From NCBI GenBank assembly GCA_945957405.1, contig CAMFLL010000023.1, positions 1-38,941 on the forward strand: a stretch of 38,941 nucleotides of DNA. The letters run 5' to 3'. The notes beneath the pieces were generated by a model, which saw nothing but the letters and a program-made list of their open reading frames with translations, did no database searches and had not been told where the DNA came from. Both the position numbers and the translations under genes were made by a program. Position 1 is the stretch's first letter, and every line of letters starts with the position of its first letter. The stretch is from an uncultured Mycolicibacterium sp. (GTDB taxonomy: Bacteria > Actinomycetota > Actinomycetes > Mycobacteriales > Mycobacteriaceae). This document shows, piece after piece, positions 20,289 through 28,875 of this stretch.

Positions 20289-21701
20289 ATGGTGGCAAGG
20301 TTGTCTGCGTCGGATGCGTCGTTCTACCAACTGGAGAACACGGCGACCCCGATGTATGTCGGGTCGCTGTCGATCCTGCGTAAACCCCGGGCCGGGCTGA
20401 GCTACGACACCCTGCTGGCCACCGTCGAAAAGCGGCTTCCGCAGATCCCGCGCTACCGGCAGAAGGTCCGCGAGGTGACGCTCGGGATGGCGCGGCCGGT
20501 GTGGATCGACGATCGCGACTTCGACATCACCTACCACATCCGCCGCTCGGCGTTGCCGTCGCCGGGCAGCGACGCGCAGCTGCACGACCTGGTGGCCCGG
20601 CTGGGTTCACGACCCCTCGACAAGAGTCGACCGCTGTGGGAGATGTACCTGGTCGAAGGCCTGACCAAGAACCGCATCGCGATCTACACCAAGAGCCACC
20701 AAGCCTTGGTCAACGGTATGACGGCGCTGGAGATCGGCCACGTCATCGCCGACCGGACCCAGAAGCCGCCGGTATTCGGCGAGGACATCTGGATTCCGGC
20801 CCGCGAACCCGGTACCGCGTCACTGGTCCTGGGTGCGGTGGCGGACTGGATCTCGCGGCCGCGCCAGCAGCTCGAGGCCGTGCAATCCGCGGTCGCCGGT
20901 GTCGTGACGAACTCCGGGCAACTCGTGGAGGTCGGGCGCCGGGTCGCCGACGTGGCCCGCACCGTGGCGCGCGGCACCGCCCCCAGCAGTCCGTTGAACA
21001 CCACCGTCTCGCGTAACCGGCGGTTCACTGTCGCCACCGGCCAGCTCGAGGACTACCGCAAACTGCGTGCCCGCTATGACTGCGACGTCAACGACGTCAT
21101 CCTCGCTGTCGTCGCCGGCGCGCTGCGGAACTGGTTGTTGTCCCGCGGTGAACCGGTGACGCCGACGTCGACCGTGCGCGCGATGGCGCCGATGTCGGTG
21201 TACACCGACGTCGACGCCGACGGCTCCGCCGGACCCGGCCAGTCGATCAGCGAGGTGGCCCCGTTCCTGGTCGACCTGCCGGTGGGGGAAGGTAACGCGG
21301 TGGTGCGGCTGTCGCAGATCGCGCACGCCACCGAATCGCATTCGACGGCGGCCAGCCTGGTCGACGCGCGCACCATCGTGACGCTGTCGGGGTTCGCCCC
21401 GCCCACACTGCACGCGATGGGAATCCGGGTGGCCACGAGCTTCTCGGCCCGGTTGTTCAACCTGCTGATCACCAACGTGCCCGGCGCTCAGTCCCAGATG
21501 TATGTCGCGGGTACCAAGCTGCTCGAGACCTATGCTGTGCCGCCGTTGCTGCAGAACCAGGTACTGGCCATCGGGGTGACGTCGTATCTGGGCATGCTGT
21601 ATTTCGGCATCAACGCCGACCGCGAGGCCATGAGTGACGTCGACATGCTGCCGGTGCTGCTCAAGGAGTCACTGGACGAATTGCTGGACGCCGCGCAGTA
21701 A
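20289..21701 (+). CDS. WS/DGAT-type acyltransferase with degenerate active site
   Basis: 470-aa member of the mycobacterial wax ester synthase/diacylglycerol acyltransferase family, which makes triacylglycerol or wax esters. The family PLW motif (SRPLWEMYLVEGL) and the C-terminal NVPG region are present. The catalytic HHxxxDG motif, however, reads HQALVNG at 137-143: the second histidine, the catalytic base, is glutamine, and the aspartate is asparagine. Activity is therefore doubtful, or a different residue may act. By position it corresponds to the tgs3 (Rv3234c/Rv3233c) locus. ATG 20289 follows a G-rich Shine-Dalgarno (CAGGGGG). It precedes ppk2 by 27 bp. Confidence 0.88.
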   Translation: MVARLSASDASFYQLENTATPMYVGSLSILRKPRAGLSYDTLLATVEKRLPQIPRYRQKVREVTLGMARPVWIDDRDFDITYHIRRSALPSPGSDAQLHDLVARLGSRPLDKSRPLWEMYLVEGLTKNRIAIYTKSHQALVNGMTALEIGHVIADRTQKPPVFGEDIWIPAREPGTASLVLGAVADWISRPRQQLEAVQSAVAGVVTNSGQLVEVGRRVADVARTVARGTAPSSPLNTTVSRNRRFTVATGQLEDYRKLRARYDCDVNDVILAVVAGALRNWLLSRGEPVTPTSTVRAMAPMSVYTDVDADGSAGPGQSISEVAPFLVDLPVGEGNAVVRLSQIAHATESHSTAASLVDARTIVTLSGFAPPTLHAMGIRVATSFSARLFNLLITNVPGAQSQMYVAGTKLLETYAVPPLLQNQVLAIGVTSYLGMLYFGINADREAMSDVDMLPVLLKESLDELLDAAQ

Positions 21702-21716
21702 GAGTTTGCCGGGCAG

Positions 21717-21722
21717 TACGAT
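21717..21722 (+). promoter_or_regulatory. -10 box for leaderless ppk2 transcript
   Basis: TACGAT ends 6 nt before the GTG at 21729, and no Shine-Dalgarno is present. ppk2 may thus have its own leaderless promoter inside the acyltransferase-ppk2 junction. Confidence 0.5.
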
Positions 21723-21728
21723 TCGGCA

Positions 21729-22577
21729 GTGGGTAAGGCCAAGAAGAATTCCGGTTCGGCCGACGCCGGCCCGGCCAAAATCGCCAACAATGTGTATGAA
21801 GCCGAATTGTTCCGGCTGCAAACCGAATTGGTGAAGCTGCAGGAGTGGACCAAACACAGCGGTGCGCGGATCGTCGTGGTGTTCGAGGGGCGGGACGCCG
21901 CAGGCAAGGGCGGCACCATCAAGCGCATCACCGAATATCTGAGCCCCCGGGTGGCCCGCATTGCAGCACTTCCGGCGCCGACGGACCGCGAGCGTGGCGA
22001 ATGGTACTTCCAGCGTTACGTCTCGCATCTGCCCACGAAGGGCGAGATCGTGCTCTTCGACCGCTCCTGGTACAACCGCGCCGGGGTCGAGAAGGTGATG
22101 GGTTTCTGCACTCCGCAGGAGCACGCACTGTTCCTGGCGCAGGCACCCGTCTTCGAGCGGATGCTCATCGACGAAGGAATCCTGTTGCGCAAGTACTGGT
22201 TCTCGGTGTCGGACGACGAACAATTGAAGCGGTTTCGTAAGAGGTTGAAAGACCCTGTCCGGCAATGGAAACTGTCGCCGATGGATCTCGAGTCCGTCTA
22301 TCGCTGGGAGGATTACTCGCGCGCGAAGGACGAGATGATGGCGCGCACGGACACACCTGGCAGCCCCTGGTTCGTCGTCGAATCCAACATCAAGAAGCAT
22401 GCGCGGCTCAACATGATCAGCCACCTGCTGTCCACCATCGACTATCACGATGTGAGCAAGCCGAAGGTGCGGCTGCCCGAGCGGCCGGTGTTGTCCGGCG
22501 ACTACGAGCGACCGGCCCGGGACCTGGCCACCTACGTCGACGATCACGTCGCCACCCTGCTGGGGGACCGCGACTGA
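21729..22577 (+). CDS. ppk2: polyphosphate kinase 2
   Basis: 282-aa PPK2 family enzyme that uses inorganic polyphosphate to phosphorylate nucleoside diphosphates, regulating GTP and polyphosphate levels. Walker A is GRDAAGKGG (about residue 56), and the Walker B/lid region contains FDRSWYNRAGVE near residue 118. The RWEDYSRAKDEM and WFVVESNIKKHARLN segments are typical of class I PPK2. Start GTG 21729 is supported by the -10 box 6 nt upstream. The stop overlaps the next gene by one base. Corresponds to Rv3232c. Confidence 0.95.
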   Translation: MGKAKKNSGSADAGPAKIANNVYEAELFRLQTELVKLQEWTKHSGARIVVVFEGRDAAGKGGTIKRITEYLSPRVARIAALPAPTDRERGEWYFQRYVSHLPTKGEIVLFDRSWYNRAGVEKVMGFCTPQEHALFLAQAPVFERMLIDEGILLRKYWFSVSDDEQLKRFRKRLKDPVRQWKLSPMDLESVYRWEDYSRAKDEMMARTDTPGSPWFVVESNIKKHARLNMISHLLSTIDYHDVSKPKVRLPERPVLSGDYERPARDLATYVDDHVATLLGDRD

Positions 22578-23092
22578 TGCGGATCTACGTTCCGGCCACG
22601 TTGGCGATGTTGCGCGGACTGGTCGCCGACGGCTCCCTGTTTCCGGTCAGCGCCACCGCCTTCGCGGTCACTCCCACGCTGCGTGAGGCCTACGCCGAGG
22701 GCGACGACGAGGAACTCGCCGAGGTCGCCCTGCGGGAGGCCGCGCTGGGATCGCTGCGGCTGCTGGCCATCGACGAAGACGGCCAGACCGGCGGCGACGA
22801 CGTGCTGCCGCCGCGGCGCGCGGTGCTGGTGGCCGACGTCGAAGCCGTGACACTGCGCCCGGATCTCGATGATGCGGTGGTGCGGGTCGGCGCCCCGGTC
22901 GAGGTCGGCGACATCGCGGCCATCTACGTCGACACCGTGGCCGCCGAACCCGCTGTACGTGCGGCGATGGCTGTCATCGACGAAGCCGATCTCGGTGACG
23001 AGGACGCCGAACTGGCTGTCGGCGACGCCCAGGATCACGACCTGGCCTGGTACGCGACACAGGAGTTGCCGTTCCTACTCGAACTGCTGTGA
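22577..23092 (+). CDS. conserved hypothetical protein (DUF6912, Rv3231c family)
   Basis: 171-aa acidic cytosolic protein coupled to ppk2 through a TGATG stop-start overlap. It opens [15 protein letters not shown], carries an acidic stretch ([20 protein letters not shown]), and ends [16 protein letters not shown], the features of the actinobacterial DUF6912 family. No catalytic motif is evident and there is no signal or membrane segment. Constant linkage to ppk2 suggests a role in polyphosphate or nucleotide control (inference). Confidence 0.85.
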   Translation: MRIYVPATLAMLRGLVADGSLFPVSATAFAVTPTLREAYAEGDDEELAEVALREAALGSLRLLAIDEDGQTGGDDVLPPRRAVLVADVEAVTLRPDLDDAVVRVGAPVEVGDIAAIYVDTVAAEPAVRAAMAVIDEADLGDEDAELAVGDAQDHDLAWYATQELPFLLELL

Positions 23093-23111
23093 TTCAGGCC
23101 GCGGGACTAGA

Positions 23112-23141
23112 TACGGAACCGTAAGTTACGGTACCGTAGGT
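23112..23141 (+). promoter_or_regulatory. operator boxes upstream of the desaturase reductase gene
   Basis: Two palindromes 15 bp apart centre to centre: TACGGAACCGTA (23112-23123) and the perfect TACGGTACCGTA (23127-23138). The stretch 23120-23141 is repeated with only two changes at 24357-24378, upstream of desA3. A common repressor is likely. Confidence 0.65.
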
Positions 23142-23192
23142 TCTAGGCGCGGGCTGCCCGCTCTGCACACCGCCACTCAGGCAGGAGCTGTC

Positions 23193-24329
23193 ATGGCCAA
23201 AAACAACATCAAGATCAACGCCAACGTCGTCGACACCGTTCGGCCCACGATTGCCGGCGCCGACAAACGTCCCGGGTGGCACGCGCTACGCACCATCGCC
23301 GAGCGCATCACCACGCCACTGCTGCCCGACGACTACCTGCATCTGGCCAACCCTTTGTGGTCGGCACGCGAATTGCGCGGGCGCATCCTCGAGGTGCGCA
23401 GGGAGACCGAAGACTCCGCAACACTGGTGATCAAGCCGGGCTGGGGCTTCTCGTTCGACTACGAGCCGGGCCAGTACATCGGCATCGGCGTGTTGATGGA
23501 CGGCCGGTGGCGCTGGCGGTCCTACTCGCTCACATCGGCACCCATCACCGGTGCGCGCACCGTCACGATCACGGTCAAGGCGATGGCGGACGGGTTCCTC
23601 TCGAGTCACCTGGTCGGCGGGGTGGCTCCCGGCACCGTGGTGCGGTTGGCCGCACCGCAGGGCAACTTCGTCCTGCCGGACCCGGCGCCGGCGTCGGTGT
23701 TGTTCATCACGGCGGGGTCAGGGATCACACCGGTGATGTCGATGCTGCGGACCCTGGCGCGGCGCGACCAGATCACCGACATCCAGCACGTGCATTCGGC
23801 GCCGACCGAAGCCGACGTGATGTTCGGTGAGGAGTTGGCCGAACTGGTCACCTCGCATCCCAGTTACCGGCTGACCCTGCAGTCCACCCGCACGCAGGGC
23901 CGGTTCGACCTGGCCCGCCTGGACGCCGAGATTCCTGACTGGCGTGAACGCCAGACCTGGGCGTGCGGCCCCGAGGGCATGCTCGCCCAGGCCGAAAAGG
24001 TCTGGTCCGCGGCGGGTATCGAGAACCGCCTGCACCTGGAGCGGTTCGCCGCGAAGCGGGTGGCCACCCACGGCACCGGTGGCACGGTCACCTTCGAACG
24101 CGCCGGCAAGACCGTGACAGCCGACGCCGCGACCTCGTTGATGGACGCGGGCGAAGAGGTGGGTATCAGGATGCCGTTCGGCTGCCGGATGGGTATCTGT
24201 CAGTCGTGTGTGGTGAGCCTGCTCGACGGCCACGTCCGCGACCTGCGGACGGGTGTCGAGCACGAACCGGGTACTCGCATCCAGACCTGCGTTTCGGCAG
24301 CGTCCGGCGACTGCACACTGGATGTGTAA
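23193..24329 (+). CDS. ferredoxin reductase partner of stearoyl-CoA desaturase
   Basis: 378-aa NAD(P)H oxidoreductase that supplies electrons to DesA3 (Rv3230c in M. tuberculosis). The FAD domain has RSYSLTS. The nicotinamide domain has [13 protein letters not shown] and CGPEGM. The C-terminal plant-type [2Fe-2S] ferredoxin domain has C331, C336, C339 and C366. ATG 23193 follows AGGAG by 5 nt. Two operator palindromes lie 50-80 bp upstream. It ends 67 bp before desA3, which has its own matching operator, so the two are co-regulated though perhaps not strictly co-transcribed. Confidence 0.95.
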   Translation: MAKNNIKINANVVDTVRPTIAGADKRPGWHALRTIAERITTPLLPDDYLHLANPLWSARELRGRILEVRRETEDSATLVIKPGWGFSFDYEPGQYIGIGVLMDGRWRWRSYSLTSAPITGARTVTITVKAMADGFLSSHLVGGVAPGTVVRLAAPQGNFVLPDPAPASVLFITAGSGITPVMSMLRTLARRDQITDIQHVHSAPTEADVMFGEELAELVTSHPSYRLTLQSTRTQGRFDLARLDAEIPDWRERQTWACGPEGMLAQAEKVWSAAGIENRLHLERFAAKRVATHGTGGTVTFERAGKTVTADAATSLMDAGEEVGIRMPFGCRMGICQSCVVSLLDGHVRDLRTGVEHEPGTRIQTCVSAASGDCTLDV

Positions 24330-24332
24330 CTT

Positions 24333-24378
24333 TTACTGACTGGTAACCTACGACATCGTAGGTTACGGTAGCGTAGGT
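24333..24378 (+). promoter_or_regulatory. operator cluster upstream of desA3
   Basis: Contains TTACTGACTGGTAA (24333-24346), a 24-bp inverted repeat with perfect 10-bp arms (GTAACCTACG at 24343-24352, CGTAGGTTAC at 24357-24366), and TTACGGTAGCGTAGGT (24363-24378). The last matches the box upstream of the reductase gene at 15 of 16 positions. The sites lie 18-64 bp before the desA3 ATG. Confidence 0.65.
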
Positions 24379-24396
24379 AATGAAAGGAGGAACACG

Positions 24397-25677
24397 ATGG
24401 CGATAACCGACGTTCCCGCGTTCGCGCACCTCACGGACGCCGACATCGAGAGCCTGGCGAACGAACTCGACACGATCCGACAGGACATCGAGGACTCCCG
24501 CGGTGCACGCGATGCGCGCTACATCCGCCGCACCATCGCAGCTCAGCGCGCGCTGGAGATCACCGGGCGGGCCATCCTGGCGGCCAGCTCCAAGCGGTCG
24601 GCCTGGTGGGCCGGAGCCACCACCCTCGGCGTGGCCAAGATCATCGAGAACATGGAGATCGGCCACAACGTCATGCACGGCCAGTGGGACTGGATGAACG
24701 ATCCCGAGATCCACTCTTCTGGTTGGGAGTGGGACATGAGCGGGGCCTCCAAGCACTGGCGGTTCACCCACAACTTCATGCACCACAAGTACACGAACAT
24801 CCTCGGGATGGACGACGACGTGGGCTACGGCCTCATCCGCGTGACGCGTGATCAGCGGTGGAAGCCCTTCAACCTGCTGAACCTGTTCTACAACACCATG
24901 CTCGCGGCGTTGTTCGAGTGGGGTGTCGGTCTGCAGCACCTGGAGCTGGGCAAGATCTCCAAGGGGCGTGACGATCGCAACGCCACGCTGGTCCGGGTCA
25001 AGGAGTTCGGCATCAAGGCGGGCCGGCAGGTGGTCAAGGACTACGTCGCGTTCCCCGCACTGACGTCACTGTCGCCGGGTGCCACGTTCCGTTCGACGGC
25101 GACTGCCAACGCGCTGGCCAACGTCATCCGCAATTTCTGGGCCAACGCCGTGATCTTCTGCGGCCACTTCCCGGACGGCGCAGAGAAGTTCACCAAGACC
25201 GACATGGTCGGTGAGTCCAAGGGGCAGTGGTACCTGCGCCAGATGCTGGGCAGTGCCAACTTCGAGAACGGTCCGGTGCTGCGGTTCATGAGTGGCAACC
25301 TGTGCCACCAGATCGAGCACCACCTGTACCCGGACCTGCCGAGCAACCGGCTCTACGAGATCTCGTTCCGTGTGCGCGAGGTGTGCGACAAATACGACCT
25401 GCCCTACACCACCGGGTCTTTCCTGGTGCAGTACGGCAAGTCGTGGCGCACCATCGCCAAGCTGTCGCTGCCGAACAAGTATCTGCGCGACACGGCCGAC
25501 GATGCGCCCGAAACCCGTAGTGAGCGGATGTTCGACACGCTCGGTCCGGATTTCGCCGCGATCGATCCGGGCACCGGACGCAAGCGCGGACTCAAGAGTG
25601 CCATCGCCAAGGTGCGCGGCGCTCGAAAGTCACGGCGCGAGAAGCAGATCGAGGGCGGCGCCGACCTGGCCGCATAG
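24397..25677 (+). CDS. desA3: stearoyl-CoA delta-9 desaturase DesA3
   Basis: 426-aa integral-membrane di-iron desaturase that introduces the delta-9 double bond into stearoyl-CoA to make oleoyl-CoA for membrane lipids and triacylglycerol. Three histidine boxes are present: HNVMH at 90-94, HNFMHH at 125-130 and HQIEHH at 304-309. Hydrophobic segments lie around 55-75 and 160-180. The C-terminal basic tail is typical of mycobacterial DesA3. ATG 24397 follows AAAGGAGG (24383-24390) by 6 nt, one of the strongest ribosome sites here. It receives electrons from the upstream reductase. Corresponds to Rv3229c. Confidence 0.96.
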   Translation: MAITDVPAFAHLTDADIESLANELDTIRQDIEDSRGARDARYIRRTIAAQRALEITGRAILAASSKRSAWWAGATTLGVAKIIENMEIGHNVMHGQWDWMNDPEIHSSGWEWDMSGASKHWRFTHNFMHHKYTNILGMDDDVGYGLIRVTRDQRWKPFNLLNLFYNTMLAALFEWGVGLQHLELGKISKGRDDRNATLVRVKEFGIKAGRQVVKDYVAFPALTSLSPGATFRSTATANALANVIRNFWANAVIFCGHFPDGAEKFTKTDMVGESKGQWYLRQMLGSANFENGPVLRFMSGNLCHQIEHHLYPDLPSNRLYEISFRVREVCDKYDLPYTTGSFLVQYGKSWRTIAKLSLPNKYLRDTADDAPETRSERMFDTLGPDFAAIDPGTGRKRGLKSAIAKVRGARKSRREKQIEGGADLAA

Positions 25678-25693
25678 TCCATCACAGCTAGAC

Positions 25694-25727
25694 CCACGGG
25701 CGACCATCTCCGGATGGTCGCCCGTGG
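25694..25727. terminator. bidirectional terminator between desA3 and rsgA
   Basis: A perfect 14-bp stem (25694-25707 with 25714-25727), 6-nt loop, and GTTTC on the plus strand. It sits between the convergent stops of desA3 and rsgA. Confidence 0.88.
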
Positions 25728-25731
25728 TGTT

Positions 25732-26715
25732 TCAGCCCTCCCGCAGGACGGCCAACAGGCGGCGCGCGGCGGCCACCCGTCCGACCGCAGACCCGCTCAG
25801 ACTGTCCAGCGCGCACTCGGGATCCGCCGGAGGGCCCATGTGGCCGCAACCACGCGGGCAGTCCTCGATGGCGGCGGCCAGGTCCGAGAACGCCAGCAGG
25901 ACATCATCGGGTTCGATGTGCGCCAGTCCGAACGACCGTACGCCCGGCGTGTCGATGACCCATCCTCCGTCGCGCAACGGCAGCGCCACCGACTGCGTCG
26001 ACGTGTGCTTGCCCTTGCCCACTCCCGACACCTCACCGGTAGCCCGATCAGCCTCCGGCACAAGCCGATTGACCAGCGTCGACTTGCCGACACCGGAGTG
26101 CCCGAGCAGGACCGTCAGCTTGCCCGCCACCAGAGGCTCGACCGCGTCGAGCGGATCGTCACGGCCCGCGGTGGTGACGGTCAGGTCGAGGTCGGCGAAC
26201 TGGGCGGCGAACGGTTCGGCCGGGGCCAGATCCGACTTGGTCAGGCACAGGATCGGCGTCAGGCCGCCGGCGTATGCGGCGATCAACGCCCGCTCGACGA
26301 ATCCGGTGCGGGGCGGAGGATCGGCCAGGGCCACCACGACGATGAGCTGGTCGGCGTTGGCGACCACCACACGTTCGGTCGGGTCGGTGTCATCTGCGGT
26401 GCGCCGCAACACTGTTCGGCGCTCACCGCGCCGGACGATGCGGGCCAGGGTGTCGGGTCTGCCGGACAGGTCGCCCACGACGTCGACGTCGTCGCCGACC
26501 ACGATCGGGGTGCGACCCAGCTCGCGGGCCCGCATGGCCGTCACCAGGTTCTCCGGATCGCCGCCGAGAACACATCCCCACCGTCCGCGGTCGACGGTGA
26601 CCACCATCGCCGACAGCGCGTCGGCGTGGTCGGGGCGCGTCTTGGTGCGCGGTCGCGAACCCTTGCCCGGACGGATCCGGACGTCGGACTCGTCGTAGTC
26701 GCGACCGCCTACCAC
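25732..26715 (-). CDS. rsgA: ribosome small-subunit biogenesis GTPase RsgA
   Basis: 327-aa circularly permuted GTPase that helps late 30S maturation. An N-terminal OB-like segment (MVVTVDRGRWGCVL) is followed by motifs in permuted order: G4 LTKSDL, then G1 GHSGVGKSTL, then G3 DTPGV. A C-terminal zinc knuckle CPRGCGHMGPPADPEC closes the domain. GTG 26715 lies 10 nt after the aroA stop, with an AGGCAGG ribosome site. It forms an operon with aroA, as Rv3228-Rv3227 do. Confidence 0.95.
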   Translation of the reverse strand: MVGGRDYDESDVRIRPGKGSRPRTKTRPDHADALSAMVVTVDRGRWGCVLGGDPENLVTAMRARELGRTPIVVGDDVDVVGDLSGRPDTLARIVRRGERRTVLRRTADDTDPTERVVVANADQLIVVVALADPPPRTGFVERALIAAYAGGLTPILCLTKSDLAPAEPFAAQFADLDLTVTTAGRDDPLDAVEPLVAGKLTVLLGHSGVGKSTLVNRLVPEADRATGEVSGVGKGKHTSTQSVALPLRDGGWVIDTPGVRSFGLAHIEPDDVLLAFSDLAAAIEDCPRGCGHMGPPADPECALDSLSGSAVGRVAAARRLLAVLREG

Positions 26716-26725
26716 CGCGGCCTGC

Positions 26726-28027
26726 CTAGCCCTGTCCCACCAGCATGTCGGACCACAACGCCGGGAACTCGGGCAGTGTCTTGGAAGTGCTTGCAATATC
26801 GTCGATTTCGACTCCCTCGACACGCAGCCCGGCGATTGCCCCGGCCATCGCCATCCGGTGATCGGCGTATGCGTGCCACGTGCCGGCGTGCAGGGGCTGC
26901 GCCGTGATGAGCAGCCCGTCCGGCGTCTCCTCGCAATGCCCGCCCAGCCCGTTGATCTCGGCGGTGAGTGCTGCCAGCCGGTCGGTCTCGTGCCCGCGCA
27001 GATGCGCGACGCCGGACAGCCGCGACACCGATCCCGGTTGTGCCAGCGCGGCCAGTACCGCGACGGCGGGGGTCAGCTCGCCGACGTCATGCAGGTCGAC
27101 GGTGAAACCGCCGTATTCGTGGGCGCCGTTGACCTCGAGGTGCCAATCGGTCTGCGCGACAGTCGCATCCGTCAGGCCGAGGATCTCGACAATGGTGTCG
27201 GCGGGCTGCAGGCTGGGCGCCGGCCAGTTGGCGATGCGGACGGCCCCGCCGGTGACCGCGGCCGCGCACAGGAACGGGACCGCGCCCGACAGGTCGGGCT
27301 CGACCACCCAGTGACGGGCGGCCACCGCGCCCGCGTCGACGCGCCAGCGATTCTTCTCGCTGTCGTCGACGTCGACGCCGGCCTGGCGCAGCATGGCCAC
27401 CGTCATCGCGATATGCGGCGCCGACGGCACCGATTCGCCGGTGTGCTCGATGGTCAGTCCGTCGTCGAAGGCAGGCGCGGTGAGCAGCAGTCCCGAGACG
27501 AACTGGGAGGACCCCGACGCGTCGATCGCCACGGTGCCGCCCTTGACGACGCCCGTGCCTGCGACCTGGAACGGCATGGCGTCGCCGTCGATGCCGACGC
27601 CCAGCGAACGCAGGGCGGACAGCAGAGGGGCGATCGGGCGGGCGCGGGCCTGCTCGTCGCCGTCGAATTCGACCGTCGCATCGCCGAGAGCCGCCAGCGG
27701 CGGGACGAACCGGAGCACCGTGCCGGCCAGCCCGCAGTCGACCCGGGCCCCGGCCGCCGGTGAGATCCGGCCGGCGACGGTCAGATCGGTCTGATCGCCC
27801 TCGATGTCGAGGCCCAGGGTGCGCAGTGCGCCGATCATCAGGTCGGTGTCGCGGCTGCGCAGTGCGCCACCGATGGTCGACGAACCCGATCCCTGTGCCG
27901 CCGCCAGTGCGGACAGGATGAGCGTGCGGTTGGTCAGCGACTTGGATCCCGGCACGGTCACAGTGGCGTGCACGGGCGTTGCCGTGTGCGGTGCCTGCCA
28001 GGGAGGGAGTTCTGCCACGGTGCCCAT
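26726..28027 (-). CDS. aroA: 5-enolpyruvylshikimate-3-phosphate synthase
   Basis: Sixth step of the shikimate pathway: joins shikimate-3-phosphate and phosphoenolpyruvate. 433 aa with two inside-out alpha/beta domains. PGSKSLTNR near residue 26 and the [11 protein letters not shown] loop near residue 98 are active-site signatures, and YADHRMAMA near residue 390 carries the conserved DHR motif. The glycine-rich loop has the mycobacterial LAGT form rather than the textbook NAGT. ATG 28027 is 53 bp from the divergent SRAP gene. Downstream rsgA is co-transcribed. Confidence 0.96.
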   Translation of the reverse strand: MGTVAELPPWQAPHTATPVHATVTVPGSKSLTNRTLILSALAAAQGSGSSTIGGALRSRDTDLMIGALRTLGLDIEGDQTDLTVAGRISPAAGARVDCGLAGTVLRFVPPLAALGDATVEFDGDEQARARPIAPLLSALRSLGVGIDGDAMPFQVAGTGVVKGGTVAIDASGSSQFVSGLLLTAPAFDDGLTIEHTGESVPSAPHIAMTVAMLRQAGVDVDDSEKNRWRVDAGAVAARHWVVEPDLSGAVPFLCAAAVTGGAVRIANWPAPSLQPADTIVEILGLTDATVAQTDWHLEVNGAHEYGGFTVDLHDVGELTPAVAVLAALAQPGSVSRLSGVAHLRGHETDRLAALTAEINGLGGHCEETPDGLLITAQPLHAGTWHAYADHRMAMAGAIAGLRVEGVEIDDIASTSKTLPEFPALWSDMLVGQG

Positions 28028-28080
28028 CCTGCCCTAACCGTGCTCCTGTCTTGTCTGTGAGCTCTGGAACTATGGCAGGT

Positions 28081-28875
28081 ATGTGTGGACGTTTTGCGGT
28101 CACCACCGACCCGGCGCTGCTGGCCGAGAAGATCAAAGCCCTCGATGAGGCCACCGGGTCGGCCGACGACGGCGACAAGGGCAAAGACGGTCAGTCGAGT
28201 GGCAATTACAACGTGGCGCCCACCACCACCATCAGCGTCGTGGTGAAACGACACAGCGAGCCGGACGACCAGTCGACGCGGCGGGTCCGTCTCATGCGAT
28301 GGGGCCTGGTCCCGCCGTGGTCCAAGACCGGGGAGGACGGTGCGCCCGACAGCAAGGCGCCGCTGCTGATCAATGCGCGTTCGGAGAAGGTCACCGAGTC
28401 GCCTGCCTTCAGGAACTCGGCGAAGAGCAAACGCTGTCTGATTCCGATGGACGGCTGGTACGAGTGGCGGCCCAACGGTGAGACAGCCAAGGGCAAGAAG
28501 GCGCCCAAGACGCCGTTCTACATGTACGGCGAGGACGGTGAGCTGCTGTTCATGGCGGGACTGTGGACGACATGGCGGCCCAAGGGTGCGCCCAAGGACA
28601 CCAGGCCGCTGGTCAGCTGCACCATCATCACCACCGACGCGGCCGGGCCGCTGGCCGACATCCACGACCGGATGCCGCTGACCGTCAGCGCGCCCGACTG
28701 GGACCGCTGGCTGGACCCCGACGCGCCCATCGACGAGGGCCTGCTGCGCGGCCACGGCGACCTGGACCGCATCGCGATCCGCGAGGTGTCCACGCTGGTG
28801 AACAGCGTCCGCAACAACGGACCGGAACTGATCGAACCGGCCGAACCGCAGCCCGAGCAGGGCACGCTGCTGTGA
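28081..28875 (+). CDS. SRAP-domain DNA-protein crosslink protein (HMCES/YedK)
   Basis: 264-aa SRAP protein that forms a covalent thiazolidine link with abasic sites in single-stranded DNA and shields them from breakage. I chose ATG 28081 over ATG 28072 because it puts cysteine at position 2 (MCGRFAV). That cysteine must become the N-terminal residue after methionine removal to react. Other active-site segments are YNVAPT (Asn), MDGWYEW (Glu) and IHDRMP (His). The acidic/lysine-rich insert near residue 30 is typical of actinobacterial members. Its end overlaps the next gene (GTGA). Corresponds to Rv3226c. Confidence 0.93.
   Translation: MCGRFAVTTDPALLAEKIKALDEATGSADDGDKGKDGQSSGNYNVAPTTTISVVVKRHSEPDDQSTRRVRLMRWGLVPPWSKTGEDGAPDSKAPLLINARSEKVTESPAFRNSAKSKRCLIPMDGWYEWRPNGETAKGKKAPKTPFYMYGEDGELLFMAGLWTTWRPKGAPKDTRPLVSCTIITTDAAGPLADIHDRMPLTVSAPDWDRWLDPDAPIDEGLLRGHGDLDRIAIREVSTLVNSVRNNGPELIEPAEPQPEQGTLL

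Noticed and set aside
28072..28080. Earlier ATG for the SRAP protein
   Set aside because: It would bury the cysteine that must be N-terminal for catalysis; MCGRF at 28081 is the family start.
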